Assembly: GCA_018806915.1 (NCBI GenBank)
Contig: JAGKQI010000053.1
Span: 496,001 to 560,000 of the forward strand
From: Phytophthora colocasiae
Lineage: Eukaryota; Oomycota; Peronosporomycetes; Peronosporales; Peronosporaceae
DNA length: 64,000 nt
Direction: 5' to 3'
A program made the translations under genes and the position numbers. Each line of letters begins with the position of its first letter. Position 1 is the first letter of the stretch. Shown piece by piece: positions 31,259 through 41,930 of the stretch. The notes under the pieces were generated by a model. It made no database searches. It saw only the letters and a list, made by a program, of their open reading frames with translations, and was not told where the DNA came from.

Positions 31259-32167
31259 CCAAAGTGCCCCAGTACACGCACGGTTCCGTCGTAAATGCCA
31301 AATGACACTTCGTTCAACTCAATTGTGAGCACGACGAACGGGCCCTCCGCATCTAATTCCTAGTGGAGACTGACGGTATCCAGCACTGGAACGGGTAAAC
31401 GACGAGTTCTCGTCAGTACGAACGACTGGTGTAGACTAAATTGGGGCGCGCTAGATCGGACTGGATTGTCTCCAACAGCATCCACTTGATGCCTCGGTGG
31501 CTGCTAGCACCGGAGAAGAAACTGGCTGAATTCGTGCTCAAAGGTTCGCACAAGAACTTCCGCTTATTCCTGACGTCGGATCCGTCCGCTGTCCCTAGCT
31601 TTTGCAGGCGAACTTACCACCATGTCGGACTGTGCAGGAGAGTCTGTTCATGGATCGAGTGCCAAAGTCGTGGGAGAAGCTTGCCTTCCCGTCGATGCGT
31701 CCGCTTGGGTCTTGGCTGACGAACCTCGAAGCCCGACTGCAACAACTGGAGGAATGGACGCAGAACCCGGCCGACATCCCTCGCGTAACGTGGCTGTCAG
31801 GCATGATCAACCCGCAGTCGTTTTTGACGGCTACCTATCATGCAGGTCACGGCCCAGAAGAACCAGTGGGAACTCGACAAGCTCGTGATCCAGACGGACG
31901 TGCTTAAACGACGAAACGGAGAAGTGGACGCTCCATCTCGAGATGGGGCCTACATCCACGGGTTGTTCCTCATGGGTGCGCGTTGGGACATGCAGGAGAA
32001 CACGGTGGATAGGTCGCATCCCATGCCTGTCATCAATTGCAAGGCTGTGGCTGCCGACCAGCCGGACGTCAAGGGCTTGTACGTCTGTCTGTGCTACAAG
32101 ACGGAGTTCCGCGGTCCAACGTCGGTGCTACCTCCGCGCAACCAGTTAAAAGTTCTCACTTTATCTA

Positions 32168-33053
32168 CACTAACTACAGCATTTAGTGTTAATAACACTA
32201 TTCATGAGGCCCTGCTCTGAGATTATGCACTGAAATTAGTGTTAATAACGCTAATTAAAAACTAACACTATCTGTGGTACAAACAATTAGTGTTAGCGAT
32301 GGTATAAATAAGAAGGAATTATTATACAATAGCCTCTAGCCGCTCTCCAGACAGGGTTTGCGTCTGAGCCTGTGCTAGTGTAAGATCTTTAGACGGTTGT
32401 AGTTGTGCTGGGCCAGCATCTTCAACCGGTTTGCCTTGAAAATGATCATTCCGTTGTCCATATCCACGATAAAATGCGTCTCTTCCATGTTGTACATTTG
32501 ATCATTGCTAAATTGGCCACTCTCAAACCCCCTCTTCAATGTACCCATGTGAAATGCGACCTCCTTTTCAATTTGAAGTTGTTTCTGGGGACTGAGCTGC
32601 TTTTTTTCCCGCTTGTCTCCGCTGGACGATGTTAAATCTGTCCTGGAATGTCTGCACCCACCGAGTATTTAAACGATCGTACAGTGAGACTTCTGGGGCG
32701 GAGTAAATGTCTTTGTATACTCAGCATGACGAGAGTTAATGAGCAAATGCTGAGCAACACCCACTAACACTGATAGCGACATCTTCAGTCCCGCCTTGCG
32801 CAGTCTGCGGAATTCGTCCAGGGGCTCAACATGGAGCAGTAGGCATTGCAAAGGTTGTGGGTGGCGAAGTGCTGCTCTTTGAGAATGTTAGGAAGTGTTT
32901 GAGCTGCATATGCATTGGTCTGAGCTTCTCTGCCGCCATACCTAAAATAGTGTTAGTTTTTCTTGCCTTTCAGAGCCCACACAAATTAGTGTTAATAACG
33001 CTATATAAAAACTAACACTATTCATCCACTAACACTAAATGCTGTAGTTAGTG
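32168..33053 (-). mobile_element. Pogo/Tc1-type DNA transposon relic
   Basis: Flanked by TA on both sides (32166-32167, 33054-33055), with terminal inverted repeats starting CACTAACTACAGCATTTAG (about 24 bp). Subterminal ATTAGTGTTAATAACGCTA blocks also repeat in inverted orientation. On the minus strand are decayed transposase pieces: EFRRLRKAGLKMSLSVLVG (about 32.8 kb) and NMEETHFIVDMDNGMIIF (about 32.5 kb), which resembles the catalytic DDE part of oomycete pogo-like proteins. The frames are broken, so it is inactive. The TIR starts like CACTA elements, but the 2-bp TA duplication argues against that superfamily. Confidence 0.65.
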
Positions 33054-33079
33054 TAAGCTTCCAGCGCTGGGTTATTATA

Positions 33080-34150
33080 CACTCAGCGACAAATTATTCC
33101 GGCCACCCCTACTTTTGGCCGCTACTCAGTCAATTTTTAGCGTATCGGGTTGCCGTTTGAGTATGATCTGTCTGATGTACGACAGAGCCCAGGACTTGTG
33201 TTAACAATCGCAGTTTTGCGGTTTGAAGCATACCTCACATACAATAAACTAAACAGCACATCCGTCCCAACTTCCGGCCACCTGTCACCATACAAAAATT
33301 CATATATATGTATCACAATGATAGCTGTATTTGTGTATTAGTAGTGAGTTTTCGCTCCTTTCTTCTCGATCACCTCGATGCAGCGCGCGTCATGGACTCA
33401 ATGAGCTTCTCTAGTGTCGACACTTCAATAGTCCCAAGCAGCTAAAACCGCTGCTGTTAGTTCCGGCACAGATCCATACTGGCGTCCATTGGGATAAAGT
33501 TTCCGAGCCATCAGTGCCCACAAGTTTTCTATCGGGCTTAGTAGATCGGGGGTTCGTGCAGGCCAATCGAGCCCTGCTCGTCGAAGAAGTCTCTAAATCA
33601 TTACCGAACCCCCTCCATTCTGTCGTGTGACCGTCGTTCGTGCGGGACGACGTACGTCATGCCAGTAGTGTTGCGTTCCATCAGGCCTGAACGTACACTC
33701 GATAGCGTCACGAGAACGCTTAGCTTTTTTCGCAATTGTCCGCCTTCTCACAATCCGCAAATGCTCCCACGCTCTTCATCTCTCGGCCACAGTGCCATAC
33801 CACGGCCAAATTGCAAACTGTCCTCAGCACCAAGCTGCCACGCGCTCCCCACCGGCGGTGGCACCGCCGCTGTGGACGGTTGGACGAACAAAATCACAAA
33901 TGCAGCTATCATTGTGATACATATATATGAATTTTTGTATGGTGACAGGTGGCCGGAAGTTGGGACGGATGTGCTGTTTAGTTTATTGTATGTGAGGTAT
34001 GCTTCAAACCGCAAAACTGCGATTGTTAACACAAGTCCTGGGCTCTGTCGTACATCAGACAGATCATACTCAAACGGCAACCCGATACGCTAAAAATTGA
34101 CTGAGTAGCGGCCAAAAGTAGGGGTGGCCGGAATAATTTGTCGCTGAGTG
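33080..34150 (-). mobile_element. Tc1/mariner element with ~260-bp terminal inverted repeats
   Basis: 1071 bp between TA dinucleotides (33078-33079, 34151-34152). The two ends, 33080-33340 and 33890-34150, are inverted repeats of about 260 bp that differ at about one position. Between them the minus strand encodes the C-terminal part of a Tc1-type transposase (LDWPARTPDLLSPIENLWA with the catalytic Glu, then YPNGRQYGSVPELTAAVL and CIEVIEK) with stops. The N-terminal and middle parts are missing, so it is an internally deleted copy. Confidence 0.85.
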
Positions 34151-34405
34151 TATGTCGGTGTAGCTCTTGTTAGTTTTGTAGGTAGACGCCATAAAAGTTT
34201 ACGTCCGCATCACTCCTGGAATTCCTGGGGATAAGTAGTTGGCAGTGATACGTGACGGTGTCGTCGCTCGTTGCTCCCTCGAGATGGGGTAGCGGAAAGT
34301 TAACATTGATCCTGGATGCAGGCATTCCAACCGTCAAAACGAACTACCGTATGACTAAGTTTTTCTTTGCTCTTCTCTCTTTTCAAAGATTGTTTGCAAA
34401 CAGAT

Positions 34406-35580
34406 GGTATAATAAGGGGCTTCAGAGTTGAAGCAGTGCGCGCTTTTTGACATAAAGAAGTAAAAAGTCTGTCTCTCTCCGATTGGCTACTTTTTCATTT
34501 ACCGTGAAGCCCCCCCCTCGTCCGAAGTGCCAACAACGCTAATAAATACCGCTGCCGAAGGTGTCGCGTCGGCAGCGCGCCGTGCGCAGCTTACGACGCG
34601 GAATCCGAGTTACTCGCTGAATGTGCTGAGTGGTTTTCGACGAGGAAGACAGCCCCGCTCCATGATGACGATGATTTAGTGATGCAGTTCATTGAGGCCT
34701 ACTGGATGATCAACAGGTCGCTACCTGAACACGCGCGAACCAGTGCCTCGTGCTCCTGATGCGCTGGACTATTGGCTCAATAAGCTCGATGATAAGAGGT
34801 TTAAAGAAGACTTTCGAGTTACGAGGTTGCAGTTCACGCAAATTATGGAGTTGATTCAGAATAATCCGGTCTTCTACAACGAGTCTAACAATCTTCAGAC
34901 ACGTGTATGGTGCCATTTGTTGGTTTCTCTGTATTCATTTGGATGTGATCGCAATGTGGCTTCCCTTGGAAAGCTGGCTAGACACTTTCACTGTGCAGAA
35001 GGCACAATCGAGGTCTTCACGGATCGCTACATTTATGATCTTGTTGATCTCGAATCACGTGCTGTAGTGTGGCCAGATGCTGATAAGTGCGAGGAGATAC
35101 GTGCGAGGAGAGAGGAGGTTTATAAGTATGTACCTTTGTATGTTCTGCCTTAGATACCAGCCTTCTCGATGAACCCAGCAATTTCAGTCGCCAATGCCTT
35201 CTTGGTCTTGCCGCCGTGAGCGTCTCCTCGCTATCTCTGCAGGTTTCCCTCCGTTGATATCCACCTAAGGATGATTTCGACACTTGAGAGGCCGCCGTTG
35301 ACGCCGTCCTTCTCCCAGCTTACTGGACGTCTTCTGCCTAACCCCTTGGGAGCCATCTGCGCGCAGGAGTTGGTGCCACGGCGAATCTTAGGCCAGTGCG
35401 AACTGGGTGCGCTTCCTGCAAAGGAAACGAAAGTAAGGTGCTCAGGTCGTTTTGACTCGCTTCGAGCGTTAAAAAAACTTAACTTTTGGACATAAAAGCA
35501 AATCGATCTGATTGGCTAATTTTACTTTTACGTGAATATGTTTTCATGATCAGCGCAACTCTGAAGCCCCTTAATATACC
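34406..35580 (+). mobile_element. PIF/Harbinger derivative (transposase N-terminus only)
   Basis: Inverted ends share AAGGGGCTTCAGAGTTG (left near 34414, right near 35555-35572). The adjoining TAA and TTA fit the TWA target preference of Harbinger elements imperfectly, so the ends are approximate. Inside, 34743-35153 encodes the helical N-terminal part of a HARBI1-type transposase (FRVTRLQFTQIMELIQNNP, WCHLLVSLYSFGCD, LARHFHCAEGTIEVFTDR, VWPDADKCEEI). The DDE part is absent and unrelated sequence follows from about 35155. Non-autonomous. Confidence 0.7.
34743..35153 (+). pseudogene. Harbinger transposase, N-terminal fragment
   Basis: An open frame of 136 codons with the helix-turn-helix-like region seen in oomycete PIF/Harbinger transposases. 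In those the segment after WPDA...EEI leads to a GFVDGT catalytic motif, but here the frame ends after YKYVPLYVLP. Upstream sequence (34.6-34.74 kb, with WFSTRKTAPLHDDDDL) is coding-like in a shifted frame and probably belongs to the same protein. Confidence 0.65.
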
Positions 35581-36210
35581 CTATGTTATAGAAGAAATTA
35601 GTTCACGTTTTGCTAACTAAGACTGAAGATATCAAAAAAACTGGAGATCACTTGACCTTTACATACGAGGAATTCAAATATGACGTTCAAAAGGAGGTAA
35701 AACTTCAGCAGTCGGGGGTTCGAAACCAAGTTGTCGAAGGACCTCGACGATTACGGCCTCATCAACACCAGTCTTTTCTGCATGAGAGTAGATGAATTGA
35801 CAATGTCTGCGGAAGGAACCTAGCACAGATTGTGTGCTTGGTCTGTACCTATGTTATAGTACAGGACATGTTTTCGAGTAACTATATATAGACATATTGT
35901 GTACTAGTACTGTTAGAGTTTACTCCTTCAAAAGTAATCATGTGAGTTCTCTCAAAGGATTGGACGTATACAGTACTTCAAATGCACACCAATACAATTA
36001 TCTAGTCTAATCATAAATTCCTTATCCTCCTTCAATATTTTTTTACATGCAAAAAAAAGTCAGCACCATTCTTGGTCATTCACTGTCTCGGATTACAAGT
36101 TTATTCTATTGCTGGCCAACCCGGCCATACATATTGTTGTACACTTACCGTGTCGTTCGATTGCAGCACGGATACGTTAAATAGCTTGAGCTTGTACAAC
36201 GAGTTCTAGG
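35581..36210. other. Stretch with an unassigned short frame
   Basis: Plus-strand codons at 35610-35700 (TGDHLTFTYEEFKYDVQKEV) and, in another frame, 35720-35800 (ETKLSKDLDDYGLINTSLF) look protein-like but match nothing I recognise. The rest is AT-rich. This is the upstream region of the RXLR gene. Confidence 0.3.
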
Positions 36211-36263
36211 GGACTCTTGTCCAGAGACCTTAGAAGTTGGTTCGCCATTCATTTATCCAGAGC

Positions 36264-36277
36264 TCAGTTTCCAATTC
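36264..36277 (+). promoter_or_regulatory. Oomycete initiator-like element upstream of the RXLR gene
   Basis: TCAGTTTCCAATTC resembles the oomycete Inr consensus (TCATTYYNCAWTTT). It lies about 50-65 nt before the ATG at 36328, the usual distance for these promoters. Two positions deviate from the consensus. Confidence 0.5.
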
Positions 36278-36327
36278 ACTTCACAACACTCAAGTGCATC
36301 CAAGACCAACACTCGCTTGCCTCCACC

Positions 36328-36675
36328 ATGCGTCTCTCCTTCATCATTCTCCTTGCTGCCACTGTCTCCAGCCTCGTCGCCACTGGCCTCGCACTCCCTC
36401 AAGATCAGTCCACAGTGTCGAAAGTTTCGGCAGCAATTCCAGATCAGACCGTCACTGAAGACCAACCCAACGAGAAACGATTCCTGCGAAGTGCTGGGGT
36501 CGGTAGACAGATGCTGAGGAGTGATACTTTCAAGAAAACCAAGTTTGATGAATGGCTCGCTGACAATCTTTCATCCTACACGGTCTTCGTCAAGAAGCTA
36601 GGCGGCAAGGAGAAGTACCGGGGCCTCTACAACGAGTACGCGGCGCTCCACAAAGCCTCCGGTCAATACCCGTAA
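36328..36675 (+). CDS. Secreted RXLR effector candidate
   Basis: 115 residues from ATG 36328; an upstream in-frame ATG at 36217 was not chosen because it would bury the signal peptide. Residues 1-22 form a clear signal peptide (MRLSFIILLAATVSSLVATG...). RFLR at residues 51-54 is the RXLR motif, preceded by acidic/Asn residues (TEDQPNEK). A clear dEER motif is not seen downstream. The C-terminal half has a short helical module with FDEWLADNLSSYTVFVKKL and YRGLYNEYAAL, reminiscent of W and Y motifs. Effectors of this family enter host plant cells; the target is unknown here. No introns. It lies alone in a repeat-rich stretch, inside a duplicated block, with an Inr-like element upstream. Confidence 0.8.
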   Translation: MRLSFIILLAATVSSLVATGLALPQDQSTVSKVSAAIPDQTVTEDQPNEKRFLRSAGVGRQMLRSDTFKKTKFDEWLADNLSSYTVFVKKLGGKEKYRGLYNEYAALHKASGQYP

Positions 36676-36969
36676 TCGTCTCAACTTTGGTATGGGTCAG
36701 GTTTGTGCAGATTACTACGTAAAGTAGCAATATCACGTATGACTTCCAGGGCAATAACCTCATTATCTTTATGCTTTCATGGCCGAAAAGATCTTGGTAC
36801 GTGCTACAGCGTGAGAGGAAGACATTTTCGCGTGTGATCGCTCAACGATCAGACCGTCTGAAGGCTCGAAAGCTGTTAACACCAAAGAAATAGAGTTGGT
36901 CTCAGCCAGCTTCTGTAAGTTGGTGCGAATGAATGGCGTCTAGCTCCGTGAGGCCCATTTTATTGGCGA

Positions 36970-37180
36970 CAAGCTAGCTAGAGCATGAGTACTTGACGCT
37001 TGTGCTGACCAAGTCAGCGTTCGAGGAGAAGTTGCCACCGACGCCTGAGGAATTCGTCGAGGCTGGCGACCAGTTGGCGTACAAAGATCTTTACGTGGCG
37101 TTGGGAGAGTGCATATTCAAGTCTCAGACGTCCTTATCTTCTAGAGGACAAGCAGCTCCTCGTTACACGTGTAGTTGAAT
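36970..37180 (+). pseudogene. ATG3 exon 1 relic
   Basis: Matches exon 1 of the real ATG3 gene at 38983, both in DNA and in protein (LTKSAFEEKLPPTPEEFVEA against [20 protein letters not shown]). It has indels and then ends TCS plus a stop. The second exon is absent. Together with the dynein fragments it marks a duplicated block. Confidence 0.8.
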
Positions 37181-37189
37181 GATCTGGGC

Positions 37190-37626
37190 AACAATCTAGA
37201 CAAAATGATATAGAATGCAGAGATACTAACCCAAAGAAGATAATGTCGTTGATGCACGACTCGATCTAGTCTGAAGAAACTGGTGGGTGAGGCCGTGGAA
37301 GGGTCATTGATCAGCTACTACACTAACTTCCACTCTGGAAGGCCATTTAGCACAGTCGAGAAGAAAAAGTTGACACCTCATGCGGCCTTTATTCGCTACC
37401 TCCCGCTCTCCTAACGAGCCTCATCTACAGTCTGCATGCTCTCCAAGTTGCTCTGAGCCTTGCGTATCTCACCCCCGTTTTTATTTCTTATAACGATGCT
37501 CTACAGATTCAGTTAGGCGGGGCAAACGATGGCCTTTGCCATTTCTTGAGCCTCGGAACCTGGAGGTTATCGGATCTATCTTCATTATATTCTGCGAGAG
37601 CATCGAGTACAGAAAGAACTTCTGCA
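37190..37626. other. Stretch without a recognisable gene
   Basis: Only short frames. No repeat ends were found. It separates the ATG3 relic from the second dynein fragment and probably holds the duplication junction. Confidence 0.35.
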
Positions 37627-38560
37627 TTAAAGTGCCCTAGAACACGCCCAGTTCCGTCGTAAATGGCCAAATGACACTTCGTTCAACTCAATTGTGAGCA
37701 CGACGAACGGGCCCTGCATCTAATTCCTAGTGGAGACTGACGGTATCCAGCACCGGAATGGGTAAAACGACGGTTCTGAAGAACTTTTACGAGTCTAGTT
37801 CTTCAGTACGAGCTAGATCGGACTAGATTGTCCCCAATACCATCCACTTGATGCCGCGATGGCTGCTAGCACCGGAGAAGAAACTGGCTGAATTCGTGCT
37901 CAAAGGTTCGCACAAGAACTTCCGCTTATTCCTGACGTCGGATCCGTCCGCTGTCCCTAGCTTTTGCAGGCGAACTTACCACCATGTCGGACTGTGCAGG
38001 AGAGTCTGTTCCTGGATCGAGTGCCCAAGTCGTGGGAGAAGCTAACCTTCTCATCCGTGCATCCGCTCGGGTCTTGGTTGACGAACCTCGAAGCTCGACT
38101 GCAACAACTGGAGGAATGGACGCAGAACCTGGCCGACATCCCTCGCGTTACGTGGCTGTCAGGTATGATCAACCCGCAGTCGTTCTTGACGGCTATCATG
38201 TAGGTTACGGCCCAGAAGAACCAGTGGAAACTCGACAAGCTCGTGATTCAGACGGAAGTGCCGCAATGGAGAAGTGAACGCCCCATCTCGAGATGGGGCC
38301 TACATCCACGGTCTGTTCCTCATGGGTGCGCGTTGGGACATCCAGAACAATACGGTGGATAGGTCGCATCCCAAGGAAATGTTTTCTCCGATGCCTGTCG
38401 TCAATTGCAAGGCTATGGTTGCCGACAAGCTCAACGTCAAGATGCGTATTTAGCCATGTTGTACAGTAATATGGAGTTCCGTGGTTCAAAGTACGTTTTC
38501 TCGGCATACTTCAAATCCAAGTTGCCTCCTGCGTGCTGGCGAGTGTAGCTCTTAATAGTG
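37627..38560 (+). pseudogene. Dynein heavy chain 3' fragment, copy 2
   Basis: Same content as copy 1 and in the same orientation: LMPRWLLAPEKKLAEFVLKG...FLTSDPS, DRVPKSWEKLTFSSVHPLG, PRVTWLSGM, PQSFLTA, and IHGLFLMGARWD. It ends near VLASVAL at about 38550, where full-length dyneins have their C-terminal GVAL motif. It shares the internal deletion of copy 1 and adds its own indels (such as a frameshift near 38270), but no transposons. The conserved upstream 100 bp (from GTGCCC...TTCCGTCGTAAATG) is also duplicated. Confidence 0.75.
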
Positions 38561-38982
38561 AGTGTTTTCAGCAGCAGCAGCCTCGTCAACACCAATATCA
38601 ACTGCGTGGATAATAATGTCTACGAATGGAACCCAACACTGCTTGAGTAGGTTTCTCGAAAGTATACATTGTTTGGTCAATAGCTGGATCGGGATCGTTT
38701 AGATGGCTACGCTCCTAGAGGTTCTAGAAATATTGCCCAGTTCCTCCAGATATCCTTTTACAGGAGCAATGAATCTTCTTGTCATCCTGCGCAGTCCTTA
38801 TCTTTCTCCTTTTTCATGATCGAAACAACATATGTACGTGTTTCCTTTCCTACAGCAAAAGTCTACATATCATTTTATGCAAAACTTAATACATTTCGTA
38901 AATTGATATTATACAAATATGCAGGTGTTAAGTTTTTTTCTTTGAAGAAGAATCAAACCCATAATAACGACAACATAAAGCG
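38561..38982. other. Upstream region of ATG3
   Basis: AT-rich, no long frames. Promoter elements for ATG3 should lie here, but I recognised no clear initiator. Confidence 0.35.
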
Positions 38983-40068
38983 ATGCAGAGTCTCTTCCAC
39001 GGTGTGCGCGAGTACCTGACTCCGGTGCTGACCGAGTCTTCGTTCGAGGAGAAGGGACTGTTGACGCCCGAGGAGTTCGTCAAGGCTGGTGATCTGCTGG
39101 TGTACAAGTGCCCTACGTGGCGCTGGGAGAGTGGAGAACCGAGTCTCAGACGTCCCTATCTTCCAGAGAACAAGCAGTTCCTCGTTACACGCAATGGTTC
39201 TGTACATTTTACTTGTAGTGTTTTAAGAGTCATATGTTTTTAAACTGACTGTATGTACCTATGTACTGTAGTCCCTTGTCGCCGTCGTGTGACGTCTCTG
39301 GAGCAGAATTACCAGACCGAAGAAGCTGTGGAAGGTGAAGACGAGTGGGTGGCTGCATCTTCCTACGCTACAGAGGGCGGCAATACCAATGCAGTCACTG
39401 ATTTAAGTGACGAAATGGGGGAAATCTCTCTTTTAGACGTGGACAAGCCCAAATCTTCAACTACCAACAAGGAAGGGATCCTCGGAGCTATTGTGGACGA
39501 ACATTTCATGGACGGACCTTCTTCTGCTGCTGCTGAACCGGAGCTGAGAGATCTGAGCTCGTACGAAGAGGAGGACAACCTGGTGGAAGATGACGAGGCG
39601 GCACTGGGCCCTTCTGCAGGCAGCTATTTGGTGGCCAGTGAGCCGGACGATGCAGAGGACGCCATCCTGCGCACTCGCACGTACGACTTGTCCATCACCT
39701 ACGACAAGTACTACCAGACACCCCGCGTGTGGCTCTTTGGCTACGACGAGCGCAATGCTCCGCTCAGTGGCGACCAGATGTTCGAGGACATCATGCAGGA
39801 TTACGCTAACCGCACAGTGACGATGGAGCCACACCCGCACCGCGGTTCACTCGTACACGCCTCCATCCATCCGTGCCAGCACGGCGCTGTCATGAAGCGC
39901 ATCATCGCTAACCTCAAGGCACGCAACCCTGGGGAAGCGGAGACGGAAGAGCAAGTGGCCAACGAGATCCGCAGTGACCAGTACTTGTTCCTGTTCCTCA
40001 AGTTCATCCAGTCGGTCATCCCTACCATCGACTATGACTACACGATCGAAGTGAACGCCAAGCAGTAA
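38983..40068 (+). CDS. ATG3: Autophagy-related protein 3 (E2-like enzyme)
   Basis: Two exons, 38983-39196 and 39272-40068, with a 75-nt GT-AG intron; 336 residues. ATG3 carries ATG8 as a thioester and passes it to phosphatidylethanolamine on autophagosome membranes. The N-terminal [16 protein letters not shown] helix, the KFLVTRNVPCRRR segment and the following acidic, flexible region (residues about 82-205) are typical. The catalytic Cys is residue 273 in the HPC motif ([16 protein letters not shown]), and the C-terminal [17 protein letters not shown] block is present. A decayed copy of exon 1 lies 2 kb upstream. Confident by motif content and length. Confidence 0.93.
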
Positions 40069-40149
40069 AAAGGAGGGAGATATCCTGCCTTGAAAGACAC
40101 TGATCCTAAATAAAAAATATTTCGTTGGAATATCCTTTATTGCAATTAA

Positions 40150-40788
<639 letters not shown>

Positions 40789-41112
40789 ATGTTGCTATTT
40801 CACCAGGCCTTTGCATTGACGGCGACGACCATTTTGAGGAACTTTGACTACTCGAACCACCAGATGCGCAAGACATCGGGCGCCAGTCGAGTGTCTATAG
40901 ACGCAGCAGTGGATCGGCCTCAGACCAGATCGGAGTGCTGTGGCAGTGGGTAGATGGCTGATCGGAGTGGAAAGACGTTGCTATTGACAGCGACAAAGCC
41001 TTATTGTAGGTAGGTATCTCGTCTAACGTCACCTTACGCCCTTTTTGGAAGGGGTTGGCGCAACAAGAAGAGCAAGATTTGATATGATTTCTCTCTTCTT
41101 CATTGGATTGCA
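40789..41112. other. Intergenic, between converging genes
   Basis: Between the Rab-like gene and the DUF501 gene, which converge. No frame of note; probably the 3' regions of both. Confidence 0.4.
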
Positions 41113-41803
41113 CTAGAGCACTTCCGCCTGCTCAGTTGCTGCGTTGTCCAGGAGCTCTTGCACCCACTCGCCGATCTGGTTGTTGCCAGTAGCCAAGTAG
41201 TGCGCGTAGTGTGTGTGCAGACACTTGACGTTGGTGAATTCTCGGATGCCAGCAATACCCACGTCCCGCAGAAAGAATTCCCAGCGACGGCCTTTAACAA
41301 CCTCCAGATCGTGCGGAGTCATCATACTCCAACGCTGTTCCGCGTACTCTCGGTGACTCTGAGCCATTCTCTACAGCAAACAACCGAATGATTAAATGGT
41401 AAGTATAGTACGATTACTTAACTAAGTGCAAACGTACCTCCTTAGCAGCTTCGTCAACATCCAGTCGATGTTGCAGGGTCAAAACGTACTGCTGATCCTC
41501 CAATGTGGACACTCTAGCCTTCAATTCCGAAGACGCGAGCCAGTAAATTGTGGGAAATGGCTCCACTTTCGCTCTCTGTTTCTTCTTGTACGCGTCTTCA
41601 GCATTCCGGAGAGGGTAGAGCAGTAGTACAGCAGGTTTAAAGTCCTCATTCTCTCTGATACGCGACGTTTGTCCCTTGTTGTCCACGAACGCACTCACTT
41701 TGACCAAATTATTAGGCACAAAGCCCAATTCTTCTTGTACCAGAGCCACTTCAGCCTCAGAAGCTTCACACGGGAGACCTTCGTGCACTTCTTCGGTTGT
41801 CAT
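41113..41803 (-). CDS. DUF501-family protein
   Basis: Two exons on the minus strand, 41438-41803 and 41113-41370, with a 67-nt intron (GTACGT...CTGTAG); 207 residues. The protein has a variable N-terminal half, PFPTIYWLASSELKARV in the middle, and VKCLHTHYAHYLATGNNQIGEWV near the end. The last block is the signature of DUF501, a family seen mainly in bacteria and of unknown function. Conserved Cys and His residues hint at metal or substrate binding. It is divergent from the TPR/armadillo gene, sharing a 127-bp upstream region. Confidence 0.75.
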
Positions 41804-41850
41804 TGCTATTGTGCTTGGTTAATGGTAGAGAAGTGCACAATTAGTGACAT

Positions 41851-41881
41851 GTAGCCATTTCACTTTACTGTCTGTAGCCAT
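41851..41881 (+). promoter_or_regulatory. Two GTAGCCAT motifs upstream of the TPR/armadillo gene
   Basis: GTAGCCAT occurs at 41851 and 41874, 50-80 bp before the start codon at 41931 and in the bidirectional gap with the DUF501 gene. The same octamer forms a tandem array before the ankyrin gene at 46326. Its role is unknown. Confidence 0.35.
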
Positions 41882-41930
41882 GTGCCATGAAGAGACGCGA
41901 TCCTTGAAGCCATTTGAGACTTTAACGACG

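Larger units (their letters stand above)
31259..34190 (+). pseudogene. Dynein heavy chain 3' fragment, copy 1 (split by two transposons)
   Basis: Plus-strand remnants of a dynein heavy chain C-terminus: HLMPRWLLAPEKKLAEFV and KNFRLFLTSDPS, then DRVPKSWEKLAFPSMRPLG, EEWTQNPADIPRVTWLSGM, PQSFLTA, and QTDVLKR...GAYIHGLFLMGARWD up to YKTEFRGPTSV near 32130. Normally about 170-190 residues lie between the first and second blocks, so an internal deletion exists. Near the C-terminal end a pogo-like and a Tc1 element interrupt it; the last codons (VGVAL) appear after them near 34157. A second copy with the same deletion is at 37627-38560. Confidence 0.75.

Noticed and set aside
32168..33053. Reading the CACTA terminal repeats as an En/Spm (CACTA) element
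   Set aside because: The target duplication is TA (2 bp), not 3 bp, and the transposase pieces resemble a pogo/Tc1-type DDE protein.
34406..35580. piggyBac assignment from TTAA at the right end
   Set aside because: The left end has TAATAA, not TTAA, and the protein fragment is of Harbinger type.
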